64,000 nt of DNA from Piscicola geometra (GCA_943735955.1 OX030956.1:12270894-12334893), one strand, 5' to 3'; positions 51,180 to 63,000 are shown, numbered from the stretch's first letter. Program-made: numbers and translations. Notes: generated by a model from the letters alone, not told the origin.

Positions 51180-52264
51180 ATAAAAATAATTTTATTTTTA
51201 TAGCATTTTTGAAATATAGCATTTTTTGAAATAATAACAATGAAAGTAATTTTATGTTAGTTGTATCATATCACGCTATATCATTTCTAGAAGTTGCTTC
51301 CTACCCTATCAGTATAAAACAACGTTGTTACCAAGGTAATAACTGCCTCGTTGCCATTATCTACGTCATCATCATCAGCACCATCGTCATTATCATCATC
51401 ATCAACATCACCATCATCATCATCATCAACACCATCAACGTCATCCTTACCATCAACGTCATCATTGACACCCTCATCTTCAAAACTGATGATTTTGTTA
51501 GCGATAAGCATGGTGAGAGCAAAAGGTTGAGTGAAAGAATTAAAAAAAGAAATAATTATTTGTTTTTATTTGGGAAAAAAAACGTGGAAAGTCTTGTTAT
51601 ATAACTTTTTTTTTAAAAATTTTAACAGATAAAAATTACGATGCTTCAGAAGTCAGTTTACTTTCAAAAACGTTCTTTTAATGCAAAAGCTGAAAATGGC
51701 TTATTCAAATTTATCTTTTTTTCCCAAAAAGCATGTTCTAGATTTAGTTCATCTTATCGTAAAAACTTTTTCTCAGTTTTGAACATCAAAAAAACAGACA
51801 ATCGAATAAAGAACCTTAAATAAATGTCTGACGAGTTCATTTTTCTTTCTTAACATAACATCTCATCATTCCATTTTGCAGCATCCACCACTCTAACCGA
51901 AATGTTCACAGCAGAAGAGCTCAATTTGAGCAGCGCTTGAGCCATTTTCCATCCTTGACAAATTCGAATGATTTGACATTGTTTGCTGATTCTGGACACC
52001 ACTCCTGTGTTCACCTGTTTTTCGTGATCGAAGCTACAACTCCGAAAGTACATACAATTGATAATGTATTGATCTTCACGATGGAATAGTCTTGGTGCAA
52101 GCTGGAGATTGTCAATGGAAAGGAAAGGTAGTGGCCAGAGTTCGAAGGGATATCAGCCTCTGGAAACACAAAAGAAATGACTCACTTCGTTGACAACTTC
52201 ATTTCAAACTGCATGCACTTTATTGAAATCAGTTTATATTTGCGAGAACCTATAAACAAACAAG
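51180..52264. other. Intergenic region between Shaw and NudC (convergent)
   Basis: Contains an ATC-rich stretch at 51361-51480. A block at 51870-52070 is open on the minus strand for 67 residues (NTGVVSRISKQCQIIRICQG), preceded by a plausible composition shift; I do not recognise it. No transposon ends seen. Confidence 0.45.
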
Positions 52265-52525
52265 GGAGCGGGGATGGCTTAGTTGGTAGACGTCGGACTT
52301 GCAACTTAAAGGTTGCCAGTTCGAATCCTTGGAAGCAACCGTGAACTATCATGTACCTAGTGTATATGATGCGGTGTTTGCGACGTATGCATTGAGAGAT
52401 GTGTACGTCGTGTGGAGTGGCGCCTTGGCGCATAAGAACCATGGTTCTCAGAACCATTGTAACATGGCATGCGTCTGTCAGGCTGTGAATAGTATAGACC
52501 AAAAAAAAAATTTAAAAAAATTCAA
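52265..52525 (+). mobile_element. tRNA-derived SINE
   Basis: The head has a good A box (TGGCTTAGTTGG, 52275-52286) and B box (AGTTCGAATCC, near 52318). The stem pairing is too poor for a working tRNA. A body of about 160 bases follows, then an A-rich tail at 52499-52520. The tail ends a few bases from the NudC poly(A) signal on the other strand. Confidence 0.75.
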
Positions 52526-52533
52526 TAATTGAC

Positions 52534-52539
52534 TTTATT
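52534..52539 (-). terminator. Poly(A) signal of NudC
   Basis: AATAAA on the minus strand, about 135 bases after the NudC stop codon. Confidence 0.6.
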
Positions 52540-52673
52540 TACGAGTACAAATACAAGTTTAAATACTAATTATAATTTAATTTAATTTAATTTAACAATC
52601 GATTAATTATTGAAATGTTCGAATCCTTGGGGAGTGTTTGAGATGGTGGAAGAAAAGACTGGAAAGCAACTGG

Positions 52674-54668
52674 TTAGGAGAATTTCGCCTTGGAGAAGTC
52701 CATTTCTGGATGTTTGGCCATGAACCTGTGTTGGTGGTGGTGATGATGATCTTGATGGTTGTGGTGATGATGATGATGATCATGATGGTAGTATTATGCT
52801 GGCAGTTATGATGATGATAGTGGGATGCTGGCAGTTATGATGATGATGATAATAGTTGGATGGTGGCAGTAGTGATGGTACTATTGGTGGTTATAATACT
52901 GGTGGTGGTAGAAAACCTCTAGCATCATGGTTGTGAATATTACAAGCAGTAATAGTAATATTAGTATCCCAATCATGGATAAAGCAGTGATAGTAATAGT
53001 AGTATCACAATCATGGATAAAGCAGTGATAGTAATAGTAGTATCACAATCATGGATAAAGCAGTGATAGTAATAGTAGTATCACAATCATGGATAAAGCA
53101 GTGACAGTAATAGTAGTATCACAATCATGGATAAAGCAGTGATAGTAATAGTAGTATCACAATCATGGATAAAGCAGTGACAGTAATAGTAGTATCACAA
53201 TCATGGATAAAGCAGTGATAGTAATAGTAGTATCACAATCATGGATAAAGCAGTGATAGTAATAGTAGTATCCCAATCAGGAGTACTGACTGCTTGAGTA
53301 TGTCGTTCTTCTTCTGGTCATCGGAGGTTGGTAGGCCCATCTCCTTCTGCCTCTGGTCGTACATCATCTTCTCGACAGTGCCCCTCGTGTCCTCATCCAG
53401 GTCTGAGAGCTGGTGGGTGGGTGGTTGGTTGGTGGGTGGTTGGTTGGTTGGGTTGGTGTAGGTGGGTGGTTGGATGGTGGGTGGTGGGTGGGTGGTTGGT
53501 TGGGTAGGTGAGTGAGAGCTGGGTGGGTGGTTGGTTAGTTGGTTGGTTGGGTAGGTGGGTGAGTGAGATTTGGGTGGTTGGTTGGTTGGGGTAGGTGAGT
53601 GAGAGCTGGTTGGTTGGTTGGTTTGGGTGGTTGGGGTTTGGGTAGGTGAGTGAGATTTAGGTGGGTGTGGTTTGGGTGATGGGAAGGTGTGGTTTTGGTG
53701 ATGGGAAGGTGTGGTTTGGGTGATGGGGAGTTGTGGTTCAATTAGCTGAGTTGTAATGGTGTGGTTTTGGGCGAGTTGATGAGAGAGGCTTAAAAAATGA
53801 GGTATTTGAAGATATGATGTGAGAGTTCGAGAGTGGTGGCATGAGGTTAATGTGCCAGTTTTGTGGAGGTGAAAGTGGATAAAGGGAGGTCAACGGAGGT
53901 GATGGTCACCTTAGAGTTCTCAGGCACGACCTTCCGGGTGTTGATTTCAGGGTCAGAAGTCACTAGTCTGTCCCACCACTCCATCTTGTTCACCTGTGCT
54001 TGTATGTAGTTGCATTTTGCTGCATGTGAAACAGATGTTGAATAGTTCTCCATGAGCACACTGTCTCAAAATAATCAATAAGACTTCCCTCCTGTTTATT
54101 TTTTCATTTGGCAGCCATTCTCACTCAATCCGCCCACCCCCCCTGCTCCAACTAACCGCCCACTAGCCCATCCTCCAATCCATTCTACCCATCCCCCCCC
54201 CTCCACTCTACCCATTCCACCCACCCTAGCCTCACCCCCACTCTACCCATTCCACACACCCTAGCCTCACCCCACCCACACAAGACCTTCTCGAGCGACA
54301 GCACCACCAGTTTCCGGTCTTCGAGACACCACGTGGATCCCTCGACCTTGACCTCCTTGGCCAGGTCCCCATCGATGATGGCTGCCTGTCCCTTCAAGCC
54401 CACCCTCAAGTGCTGTGCAGACCATGGTGATGATGATGATGGTGGTGGTGGTTGTGATGGTTAAGATGGTGGTGGTGGTGATGATGATGGTGGTGGTTAA
54501 GATGGTGGTGATGATGATGATGGTGGTTAAGATGATAAAGACGGTGGTGGTGTCAGTAAAATTATCATTATCATTAGTATTATTAGAAGCATTACTATTA
54601 TTAATATACTATTATTCTTATTCTTATTTTCTACTTTAAATTAGTGTTATCAGTAGTATTAGTAATAA

Positions 54669-54707
<39 letters not shown>

Positions 54708-56706
54708 AGTAGTAGTTAAGTGGCACCTTCTTCTTGAAGTCAACAATCACATGGGCAGCTTTGACCGCCATGTTGAGGGGGATGCTCACCTAGAGTAGGT
54801 GATGGTGATGATGATGAAGATGATAGGATGATGATGATGATGGTGATTGTAATGATGATGAAGATGATGAAGATGATGGTGATCGTGGAGATGATGATGG
54901 TGATGATGATCGTGGAGATGATGATGGTGATGATGATCGTGGAGATGATGTAAATAGTGGAAATGAGGGTGGTGAATAGATAGAGTTGTGAAACAGAAAA
55001 GTGGATTTTACTTCATCTACCCATCACCACTTCATAGTGTTGACCCACGCTAACACCTCCATCTTGGCCATCAATCCCTCTCCATTCACCCCTTCCTCCT
55101 CTCTCTTACCCTCCCTCCTTCCCTCCATCCTCACCCTCCTCCCCTCCCCTCACCTCCAAGTCCTCGAGTCTCTGCGTCCACTTGTACTTCTCCAGGTCTG
55201 CTCCGTTGCCCGCATTGGGCTTCATTTTGCCCCTGTCCTTCTCGTCCTCCTATCGCGGTTGATGGATGGATGGAGATGGATGGATGGATGGGTGGAAGAG
55301 ATGATGATAGATGGATAGAGAGATGAAGATAATGGTGGGTGAAAAAAATTGTGGTTGATGGATAGAAAAGGTGGTGGTTAATAGATGGAAAGGATGGTGA
55401 TGGGTGGAAGAGATAGTAGTGGATGGGAGAGATAGTAGTGGATGGGAGAGATGATGATGGATGGAAGAGATGGTGGTGGGTGGAAGAGATGTTGAAGAAT
55501 GGATGTTGATGGTTACAGTAAATGTGAGAAAAAAAAAATTGTTTGATAGTGTAAAAGATATGAACCACCTCCTCCTACACCATCACATCCACTCTCCTCC
55601 CCCATCACACCCACTCACCTCCTCCTTCAACATCACATCTACCCCCCTCCTCCTACAAAATCACATCCACCCACCTCCTCATCCTCCTCTGTAACTTTCT
55701 TCTCCTCAACTTTTCTCCCTTCCTCCTCCTCCGTAGCCTCTCCATTCTCCAACTTTTTGTCCAGCTTCTTCAATCGATCCTGCAGATTTAAAAAGACAAA
55801 ATTCAAACACTCACTTTTTTTTAAAGTTTTCTACATTAAACTCTTTCCCTATTAGTAAAAATAGGTAAAAATTAATAAATATTATTTGATAATTATTTTA
55901 TCTTCACATATAATTTAATAACTTAAATGAAATTTGAGCAATTGATCCAATTATGTAAAAATAAAAGTTTATAACAAAATTAATAAATAATTAATTGATT
56001 ATTAATTATATATAAATAGATTTAATTAAGCGCACAGACCCTCTCATCGATCTCCTTCTGCAACTCCTCCGCCTCCTTGTCACTCAACTCCTGGATCTTC
56101 GACTCCTCGGCCCCTTCAGAGGGGAGTTATGCATACAGTTATGTCTTTGAAAAAGTCAATGTGAGCTACCTTAAATGTGCCTAAAATGAATGCAATTATC
56201 AGAAGAGCCTACCATCAGTTCCATCACCTGCCCCTCTCTCCTTGGCCGCCTTTCTCTCTCTCATCACCCTCTCCTCCTCCTCTCTCTCCTTCTTCTCCTT
56301 CTCTGCCCTCTTGAGCGCTGCTTGCTCAAACATACGGAACTTCTCGAGCAGCAACTGTTTCAAGAACGAAAATTGGTCACCATTTAGTTATTTTTTGGGT
56401 TTATGATTGGTAAGTGTGGTAGTTTACATAAGATCATGCTAAATTCAAAGTTACTTTATAAAGTTTATAATACAAACCCTCCATTTAAAAGACTTTTTGC
56501 CCACCTTTTGAGCTGCATCTTTTCCGCCACCAAAATAAAAGTCTGTTTTCCTACCAAGGAAGCTAAAGAAAACTTCTAGAAGCTGAAAAGGATATTCAAA
56601 ATATTAAATATTTATAAAATTCTCGAAACAGCAAACAAACTTCTTGAATGCCTCCTTCACACTGGTTGGCTATACTCAAAAGTAAACCGTCAAACTTATC
56701 TGTCAT
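52674..56706 (-). CDS. nudC: Nuclear distribution protein NudC
   Basis: Eleven exons (56706-56641, 56582-56505, 56354-56228, 56113-56040, 55779-55675, 55249-55154, 54789-54727, 54412-54287, 53993-53910, 53409-53291, 52725-52674) join in phase to 329 residues; human NUDC is 331. Residues 1-50 match the NudC N-terminal domain ([34 protein letters not shown]). A charged coiled region follows, then the CS (p23-like) domain at about 165-260 ([42 protein letters not shown]) and the conserved tail [16 protein letters not shown] and [13 protein letters not shown]. NudC is an Hsp90 co-chaperone needed for dynein-dependent nuclear movement and cytokinesis. Exon 4 uses a GAAG acceptor, the least certain junction. 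Confidence 0.96.
52945..53283 (+). repeat. 38-bp minisatellite in NudC intron 10
   Basis: Nine or so units of 38 bases (CAGTGATAGTAATAGTAG, then TATCACAATCATGGATAAAG). Inner units are nearly identical; a few carry CAGTGACAG, and the first and last units are diverged (TCCCAATCA). Confidence 0.93.
53410..53710 (+). repeat. GGTTGGTGGG-rich tract at the NudC exon 10 acceptor
   Basis: On the NudC sense strand this is about 300 bases of CCAACCAACCACCCACC up to CCACCAG; no polypyrimidine tract. Confidence 0.9.
54119..54286 (-). repeat. G-rich tract after the NudC exon 8 donor
   Basis: On the sense strand: GTCTTGTGTGGGTGGGGTG followed by tandem GGCTAGGGTGTGTGGAATGG and GGGTAGAGTGG units and long G runs. 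Confidence 0.8.
54425..54960 (+). repeat. GAT/GGT and GTT microsatellites in NudC introns 6 and 7
   Basis: (GATGGTGGTGGT)n at 54425-54550, (GTT)13 at 54668-54706 and GATGATGATCGTGGAGAT repeats to 54960. On the sense strand they are CAT/CCA/CAA repeats, mostly placed just before exons 8 and 7. Confidence 0.9.
55070..55153 (-). repeat. Purine-rich tract after the NudC exon 6 donor
   Basis: On the sense strand: GTGAGGGGAGGGGAGGAGGG and further GGA repeats, starting at the donor itself. Confidence 0.8.
55250..55500 (+). repeat. GGATG-rich tract at the NudC exon 6 acceptor
   Basis: On the sense strand: CCATCCATCCATCCATC and CATCTCTTCCACCC words, ending at AACCGCGATAG. Confidence 0.85.
55563..55674 (-). 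repeat. G-rich tract after the NudC exon 5 donor
   Basis: On the sense strand: GTGGGTGGATGTGATTTTG then GGAGGAGGGGGG and repeats of it. It is complementary to the CCATCC/CCACCC tract near the other end of the same intron. Confidence 0.8.
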
Positions 56707-57007
56707 TTTAAATTTTAAAATGTAAAAGAATTGGCAGAATAGACTAGAAGAATACAATATCGCCTTAGTGAACAGAGAACAAGATAACTCGTTGCTATAA
56801 TAAATAAATAATATTTGAATATAATTAGGTTATTTTATAACATATTTTTAAAAAGTTAACATATTTTCATTAAATTTTTTATTAGAGTTTTAGACTAAAA
56901 CTATGCAAATTTGGGCTTTTTAATTTTGACGTACTTTGTAAATACCGGTGTCCTTCAGTTCTTTAAAAGTTATATTTTATTATTTTTGATTATTTGTAAA
57001 ATACAAA
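56707..57007. promoter_or_regulatory. Bidirectional promoter region between NudC and FAM136A
   Basis: The two start codons are only 301 bases apart and point away from each other, so both promoters and leaders must fit here. No TATA box stands at a convincing distance for either gene. An ATTGG (inverted CCAAT) occurs near 56730 and an octamer-like ATGCAAAT near 56903; I put little weight on either. Confidence 0.7.
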
Positions 57008-57970
57008 ATGCAAGGTTTGCAAGATAAATTGCAAGATTCTTTGACGTCTATGACTCAAAAGCTTGAAAGTAACTATCTCAGAAAAATGCAGGTTCACGTG
57101 TGTTTACAAAGTATTTCGCTAAATTTTAGCTGCTGAATGGTTGCATATTGTAAGTAACAAAATAGTAATTTCAAAAATGTAGTGATTTTCAGACTTTCTT
57201 GATAATAATGCTCATTTATGAACTCTTTTTTAAACATGCCATTGATTTCATTCCACTAAAGTTTAGTGACTGAACATCACCAATTTCACAAACAGAGAGA
57301 TATGTACCAATGCTGTGTAAACTGCTTTGACAAAAAGTCTCTGTCAACGGAGGGCACTCAACACTGCGTCGAGACATGCTCCACACCCCTTGTCCACTCC
57401 AAAGAAGCCATTGAGCAGGAAATGCAGTCATTTCAGGTGTGTCTAATCATCAAACTTTTTTTAATGTTATTTATTTTAAATGTAAAATTTATTTTATAAG
57501 AAATAAACTTTTATGAGGCATATATCACATATATGCATACAATCTCCATCAAATTAAATACATCATAAAATTCATTCTATGATACTCTTCTCTCGCCCTT
57601 CTTTCATCAGAATCGCCTGCAGAGGTGCTCCATGGACTGCCAAGACCAGGTGAAGGACAAAATGGCGGGCGCTGGGAGCAATGACGTGAACAAATACAGG
57701 CCAGATTTTGAAGGTCTGTGGTTACTTACAGCACCAAAGTATTCTGATAACCATACTTTTCATAGTAAATCATTTTTCAAAAAGTTGTTTTTTTTAACAA
57801 AAATCAATTATAGCTTTTAAATTAATTCTCATTTGATTATATTTACTTTTCATTCCCTAGGGTGTGTCTTAAAGTGCGGTGATGTGCAGTTGAAGGTGAT
57901 TCCAGCTCTGATGAAGAGGTGTGAGGAGACTTTGAAACAACAGCAACAAAACCTTAACCAACTACTTTAA
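57008..57970 (+). CDS. FAM136A: FAM136A family mitochondrial protein
   Basis: Four exons (57008-57091, 57296-57436, 57611-57713, 57861-57970) join in phase to 145 residues; the human protein is 138. It has four CxxxC pairs in the family spacing: CCVNC, CVETC, CSMDC and CVLKC. The start KLESNYLRKMQ matches the family helix ending RKMQ. FAM136A (DUF842) proteins are small helical mitochondrial proteins; twin CxxxC pairs suggest disulfide hairpins formed in the intermembrane space, as in small Tim proteins. The function is poorly known. It shares a promoter region with NudC. Confidence 0.93.
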
Positions 57971-58018
57971 TGCTTTAGAATTTTTTATCTTTTTGTATCT
58001 ATTTATTTTTATTTTTCT

Positions 58019-58024
58019 AATAAA
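58019..58024 (+). terminator. Poly(A) signal of FAM136A
   Basis: AATAAA about 50 bases after the stop codon. Confidence 0.65.
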
Positions 58025-58029
58025 AAGTT

Positions 58030-58640
58030 TTTTAAAACTTCTTTTATCTTGCATATAAGACTAAAATTTATAGTTTATTCCTTAACGAACCTCATTTAAA
58101 TATTTTTTTTCATTTAAATATTTAGGCGCATATTATATGATAAAGGGAGTTCTTGGTAATCTGAATAAATGAATAGCACCAAACATTCTTGCACTTTCTA
58201 TTAATATTTATAAAATACTAATATAGTAGTCCAATTCAATAATTTTTCTATATCCTATTGAAAGTTCATTTTAGCTCAAGTAAACGCAAGAAAGTGACCA
58301 CAAATCATTAAAAACGGCGTTGAGGGCCATTTTTAAAGCTCAAACTGCGTTATTGTAATTCGTTGTATTGACTTTTGAACGCAAAGTTAACATTATTAAC
58401 GTTTAAATAATGTATAATAAGCTATAAATTCATGGGTCTAGATTCTAAAGGCACAAAATGAGCCTATTCTCATCTGTCTAGCGCAACGGGAAGTTGTATA
58501 AAAGGGCTTTTGTGAACCGTACTAAAGCTTTAATGTATAACTATCTTACATTCCTAGACGCCTTTTATATTTGAATAATTCCTTCCGATTTCAGAGCAAA
58601 ACACCTGAAGTCTAGAAGAAATTCAGAATAAGTTCATTTT
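58030..58640. other. Intergenic gap between FAM136A and the secreted-protein gene (convergent)
   Basis: AT-rich unique sequence; no gene, RNA or repeat recognised. Confidence 0.6.
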
Positions 58641-58646
58641 TTTATT
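58641..58646 (-). terminator. Candidate poly(A) signal of the secreted-protein gene
   Basis: AATAAA on the minus strand, about 330 bases after the stop codon; weak evidence. Confidence 0.35.
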
Positions 58647-58972
58647 TTCATAAACTACAAGGTAAAAAGTTAAAAATCCTGAAAAATGTACGCTTAAACG
58701 TAATTTTTTACAAAAAGTTACTAATTTTTCCTAGAATGAAGTCTTTGTAATGAGATGTGCGACAAATGATTAGATGATTGGAACGAGGGAATATCACACT
58801 GTTAATGAGTCTGGTGCCGTTGGAAAAAGTCTTAGAAACGACTCGAAAGTGAAACTGAAAAATTGCCTAAAAGCCTATTGCACACGCATTGATAAGTGGA
58901 AAGATACTGAACGCTTGACTACACATCGTCTTGATTACACTTCCTTACAACCCCCCCCCCCCCTGCCTCTTT

Positions 58973-60574
58973 CTACAACCACGCCACATAATCAGACCAC
59001 CTCTCCAGCATCTGCAGGAAAGACCTCACGACGTTGAAGTCTCGACAGTGTCTCAGCGCCTCGGTGGCCGGTCGATGCAGATGGAAGTGTTGTCTCTCCA
59101 GCGAGACTTTTTCGATCGCTTCGGCACTCAGAACGGATCGCAGATGACAGAGAACAGCGAAGATGGACGCGTCAGGGTCGCTCAAGAAGAGGTCGTAGTC
59201 GTCGACGAAGTGAGCGGCCATTGAGGCGGCCTCTTGCTGCTTCATCTTCAGCACTGCTTTCAGGGCATTCGACATCGTCGCGTAAAAAGACTCAACGGAC
59301 TGCATCAGGTCGTTTCCAAACAAGTCCGTCTTGAAAAAGTCCCTTTCCTCGCAGTACTCCGGATCCTCAATGTAGACTAGGATCTGCAGGGAGAGGTGTG
59401 ATGATGGTGATGATAATGATGAGATTGAAGATGATGATGATGATGCCAGTGGTTCAAAATCAATTTTAAAGATGTTACAACGGACAATGCGGTTTAAAAA
59501 TTTTAGAATGCTAATAAAAACTAGGTGTTAAAACTTTTGAAAAATATATAATTTGTTTTTTTGTCGTTAGAAATCAATTGTTGTCAAAATATTCGTTTTT
59601 ATGTTACGTTATAAGTTATAGTCTGAATAAGTAACCATGGTCTGCAGACATTCTTGAATTTGATGAAAGAGCGCTATAGAATTATTTGATTGATTGATTG
59701 ACCTAAAAAACAGGCAAATGTTATAGTTTTGCTTGAACAAAAACAGTTAATCTTCAGCCATTTTATTGAGCTTTTTCCATTCAGTAATTGCAACTCCGAC
59801 ATTAAACCATTTGAATGATTTTCAAGCTTCACACAAGAGCCTTCACACATCGTACTTGCCTGCATGCATGAAGCATCGTAATTTACACGGGTGAACTGTC
59901 ACATGTTTGAATGCATGCAGGCAAGTACGATGCCAATGGACTGTAGCATGTTTGAAAGATGACATCATGTAAAGACGTACGCTATTTTATCCTATACAGA
60001 TATTCTATGCTGTTTTAGAGAATTTCTCACATTATTTAAATAGAATCAAATTATTATTTATTCAAAAAAAATCTTCAACTTACAATATCTTCTTTGATTT
60101 GCTGTAGAAGGTCGATGAGCGCTCTGACATTGTGCTTGTCCACAAAGAAAATATTTTGTTTGATCGCTTCATAGTCTTTCTCTTCCTCCTCCCTCCTCTC
60201 CAAGCCTTCTTGTTTCTCTACCTCCTCTCCCTTCTCCACCTTCTCTCCCATCTCCACACCCTCATGCTCTTCCACCTTGTTTCCACACGGGTTCTGCCAC
60301 GTCATCGGTGGCTTGGTCGGCTGTGACAGGGTGCTGGTGAGCAGCAATAGGAGTACTGGAAGTGGATTGAAGTGAATTTTCAAGACTGGTTTGATTTACA
60401 ATATTTAAACAAATTTAAAAGTTTAGTTGAACCTATATAGTCGTTAAGGTTAAGATATTTAATTAGATTCAATTAATTTAAAAATTTTAAAAATAATTAA
60501 ATAAAAAAAAATTCCAATAAATTCTTACCAGTAAACGCAAGATACATTCCAAAGGTATATGTGATCGATTTCAT
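58973..60574 (-). CDS. Secreted, mostly helical protein with four cysteines; family not recognised
   Basis: Three exons (60574-60529, 60355-60084, 59383-58973) join in phase to 242 residues. Residues 1-27 form a signal peptide with the core VLLLLLTSTLS. The mature part starts with MTWQNPCGNK, then an acidic E/K-rich linker (about 43-78). Helix-like segments follow: about 78-106, 130-165, 175-202 and 212-242, the last being CRDFNVVRSFLQMLERWSDY. There are exactly four Cys (39, 117, 185, 219), enough for two disulfides, and no membrane segment. A TATA box lies about 150 bases upstream of the ATG. The layout recalls long-chain four-helix cytokines, but I found no diagnostic motif; that is inference. 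Confidence 0.8.
59655..59701 (+). repeat. Retroelement 3' end with (TGAT)n tail, copy E
   Basis: TTGAATTTGATGAAAGAGCGCTATAGAATTATTTGATTGATTGATTGA in intron 2 of the secreted-protein gene, on the strand opposite to the gene. Closest to copies A and D. Confidence 0.75.
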
Positions 60575-60721
60575 AGTGACTAGGCTTTAATAAAAATCGC
60601 TAAGTTGAAAGTACAGGGTGCTACTGATGATGATACGATGCAATATTACTTAAATTTAAACTTGTCTCAAGGCTTCAGAGAACAGGAGAGCGAATGAATT
60701 TGTTGAAATGTCCATAGATCG

Positions 60722-60731
60722 CTTATATATA
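60722..60731 (-). promoter_or_regulatory. TATA box of the secreted-protein gene
   Basis: The minus strand reads CCTATATATAAGC. A start about 30 bases on, near 60695, would give an unspliced leader of about 120 bases before the ATG at 60574. Confidence 0.65.
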
Positions 60732-60739
60732 GGCGTGCA

Positions 60740-61615
60740 AACGTTTTTTCTGCAATTGAATGAGTAACGAAATCTACATAACCCCTTGTAATTGCAAGGT
60801 ACTAATTGTCGTTTTTTCTTATTGCCCTTGTTAATGGCTTCTTTCGATTCCCATTGAAGTCATATTCAATAATTATTCAAATCACCTGCTTCTTCTTCTA
60901 TTCTCTTCCGCTTTCTGTATTTTTAAACTTCTTACCTTTTTTTAATTGTTTTAAAACACTTTTCATTCAATCTTTCGGTATTTAAGCCACTACTTTGACA
61001 TCTCCAAAAAAGCACTGATAAGACTTACAACCCGAGTAAACCTCTTTTTATACTCTTTCAACACGCGTACAGTTACGCCGCTTCTACAGGTGAAACAAAT
61101 GTGTCAACGTGGATAAAGAACATAACTCATGGGACAAAATTGTTTAAGAAAAAAATCAGAAAAAATATTTATTTATCTTTTTTTAAACTATGAAGTATAA
61201 AATTGAAATGTAACTGCAGTTATTAAATTTAAACTCAATTAAGATTCTGTATGTTCCACAAGTTCGATACATGCTTTCCGGAATGGATGAGAGAAGGGTC
61301 AGAAAGATCGAGACTCGAAAACATTCTGAAAAATTCTTTCGCTTCCGCCGCCAAGAAGGAATGTCGCCGAAGTGCTTCTACGAACACCGCGCTTTTCATC
61401 ACTCGCCGCAATTATCCCCTCGTTAGGAGTTGGCTAACCCTCTAAATCATAAAATCGATTTTTTTATTTCACTTTGAATCAGTTAAAAAGTAGGGTATTC
61501 TGAATAGTTTTATTTTTAGTTTATTAAAATAATAATTTATATTTCAACTTATTCATTTGTTTTTGCGTAAAGTCGGATATTCTGATTAATTTCATTTTAA
61601 ATTAATAAGAATAAT
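60740..61615. other. Intergenic region
   Basis: AT-rich. A more balanced block at 61250-61445 is open for about 64 residues in one frame and 45 in another; neither product is recognisable. Confidence 0.45.
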
Positions 61616-61658
61616 TAGAATAATAATAATAACAATAATAATAATAATAATAATAATC

Positions 61659-61756
<98 letters not shown>

Positions 61757-61856
61757 TAATAACGATAATAATAATAATAATAATAATAATCTATAATAAT
61801 AATAATAATAATAATCTATAATAATAATAATAATCTATAATAGTAATAATAATATA
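61616..61856 (+). repeat. (AAT)n microsatellite
   Basis: About 240 bases of AAT units, broken several times by AATCTATAAT, so it has a loose higher-order structure. Confidence 0.95.
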
Positions 61857-62755
61857 AATCTATATATTAATTGTTTTCTTCGTCTTTTATTGATTGTCAA
61901 AGCATGTGATGTTGAGATGACAGACAGCCGGTAGTGATGAGGTAATTGGCGATAGAATTCGCTCCAACCGTCTACCAAGAATTATGAACGGATTTTTGCA
62001 AAGATAATAAGGTACCTGTGCTAAAAAATCGCTGACGTTCTGTCTCGGTTATAAGCGTGACTTCAGTGCAGTTGTAGTAGTGCAATGGTGGTGCAAAGGT
62101 GGTGCAGTGGTGGTGCAGTGGTGGTGGTGTATTGGTGGTGCAGTGGTGGGTCTTGTAGATGTTTCATTGTTAATTTTTGAAATTTTTTGACTTTTTAAAA
62201 TTTCATAAACAAACAATATCAAGCTAATCCAGTAATTTAAAAACGAAGAAAGGATCTTAACATTGATCTGGAATAAAAGCAGACTCATACAATATTTTAA
62301 AGTCAATTAAATTATGTTTAAAATAAATATTTATTTAAATATATTAATTTTAATATTTTGTAATGTCGAATGTCATGGGTATAATTGATAATCTATACGT
62401 AATTAGGCACTCAATTGAAGACTCAACGTCGGTAATTAGGGCATTAGACTCCGGAAGTCTATATTTAGATCAAAAACAAGGGTTAAAGATGCGTTAATTA
62501 GTATAAAACAACAGACTTTTGGACAAGTTTCATTTGAATGAAATCATTTAAAAAAAAATTTTTTTCTTTATACGGCTGGTCTTGAAAATAACCATTGACT
62601 GAAATTGTTTTTGAAAAACGACACAAATATATTTCAAACATTGAGGCGATTTATTAATTAAAACTTAAAAAATTAGTTAATATCTAAGAAGTTTATGAAA
62701 ATTCGTTTATTTGTTAAAACGAACTCCCATAAGTTTGCACTGGTAAATATTAGTT

Positions 62756-62793
62756 CAATCAATCAATCAAATAAATTTCTATAGCGTTAATAT
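62756..62793 (-). repeat. Retroelement 3' end with (TGAT)n tail, copy F
   Basis: On the minus strand: AACGCTATAGAAATTTATTTGATTGATTGATTG. Core and tail match copy A; it is 5'-truncated to almost nothing. Confidence 0.7.
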
Positions 62794-63000
62794 TGTATAA
62801 TTCGTAGAAATACTGTGACGAAGCGGAATTCCCCAGAGTGAAATCTCCCGCGTGACAGCCATCTCTCGGTCTGTAACTCAAGTTCATTTGACGGAATTTC
62901 TCAAAATTTCCCGCCGTAATGATGCCATATTTCACGACGATCGTGCCCCGGCAATTATCTCGCAGCATCTCACAAAGTAGCACTTGACAAGAGCTTTGTC
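62794..63000 (-). other. Balanced-composition block with a 74-residue minus frame
   Basis: The minus frame reads MLLCEMLRDNCRGTIVVKYG, then FEKFRQMNLSYRPRDGCHAG. It could be an exon of a gene lying to the left or right, or old coding DNA. I do not recognise it. Confidence 0.3.

Noticed and set aside
52265..52340. Possible functional tRNA gene
   Set aside because: The A and B boxes are good but acceptor and anticodon stems do not pair; the sequence continues into a SINE body and A-rich tail.
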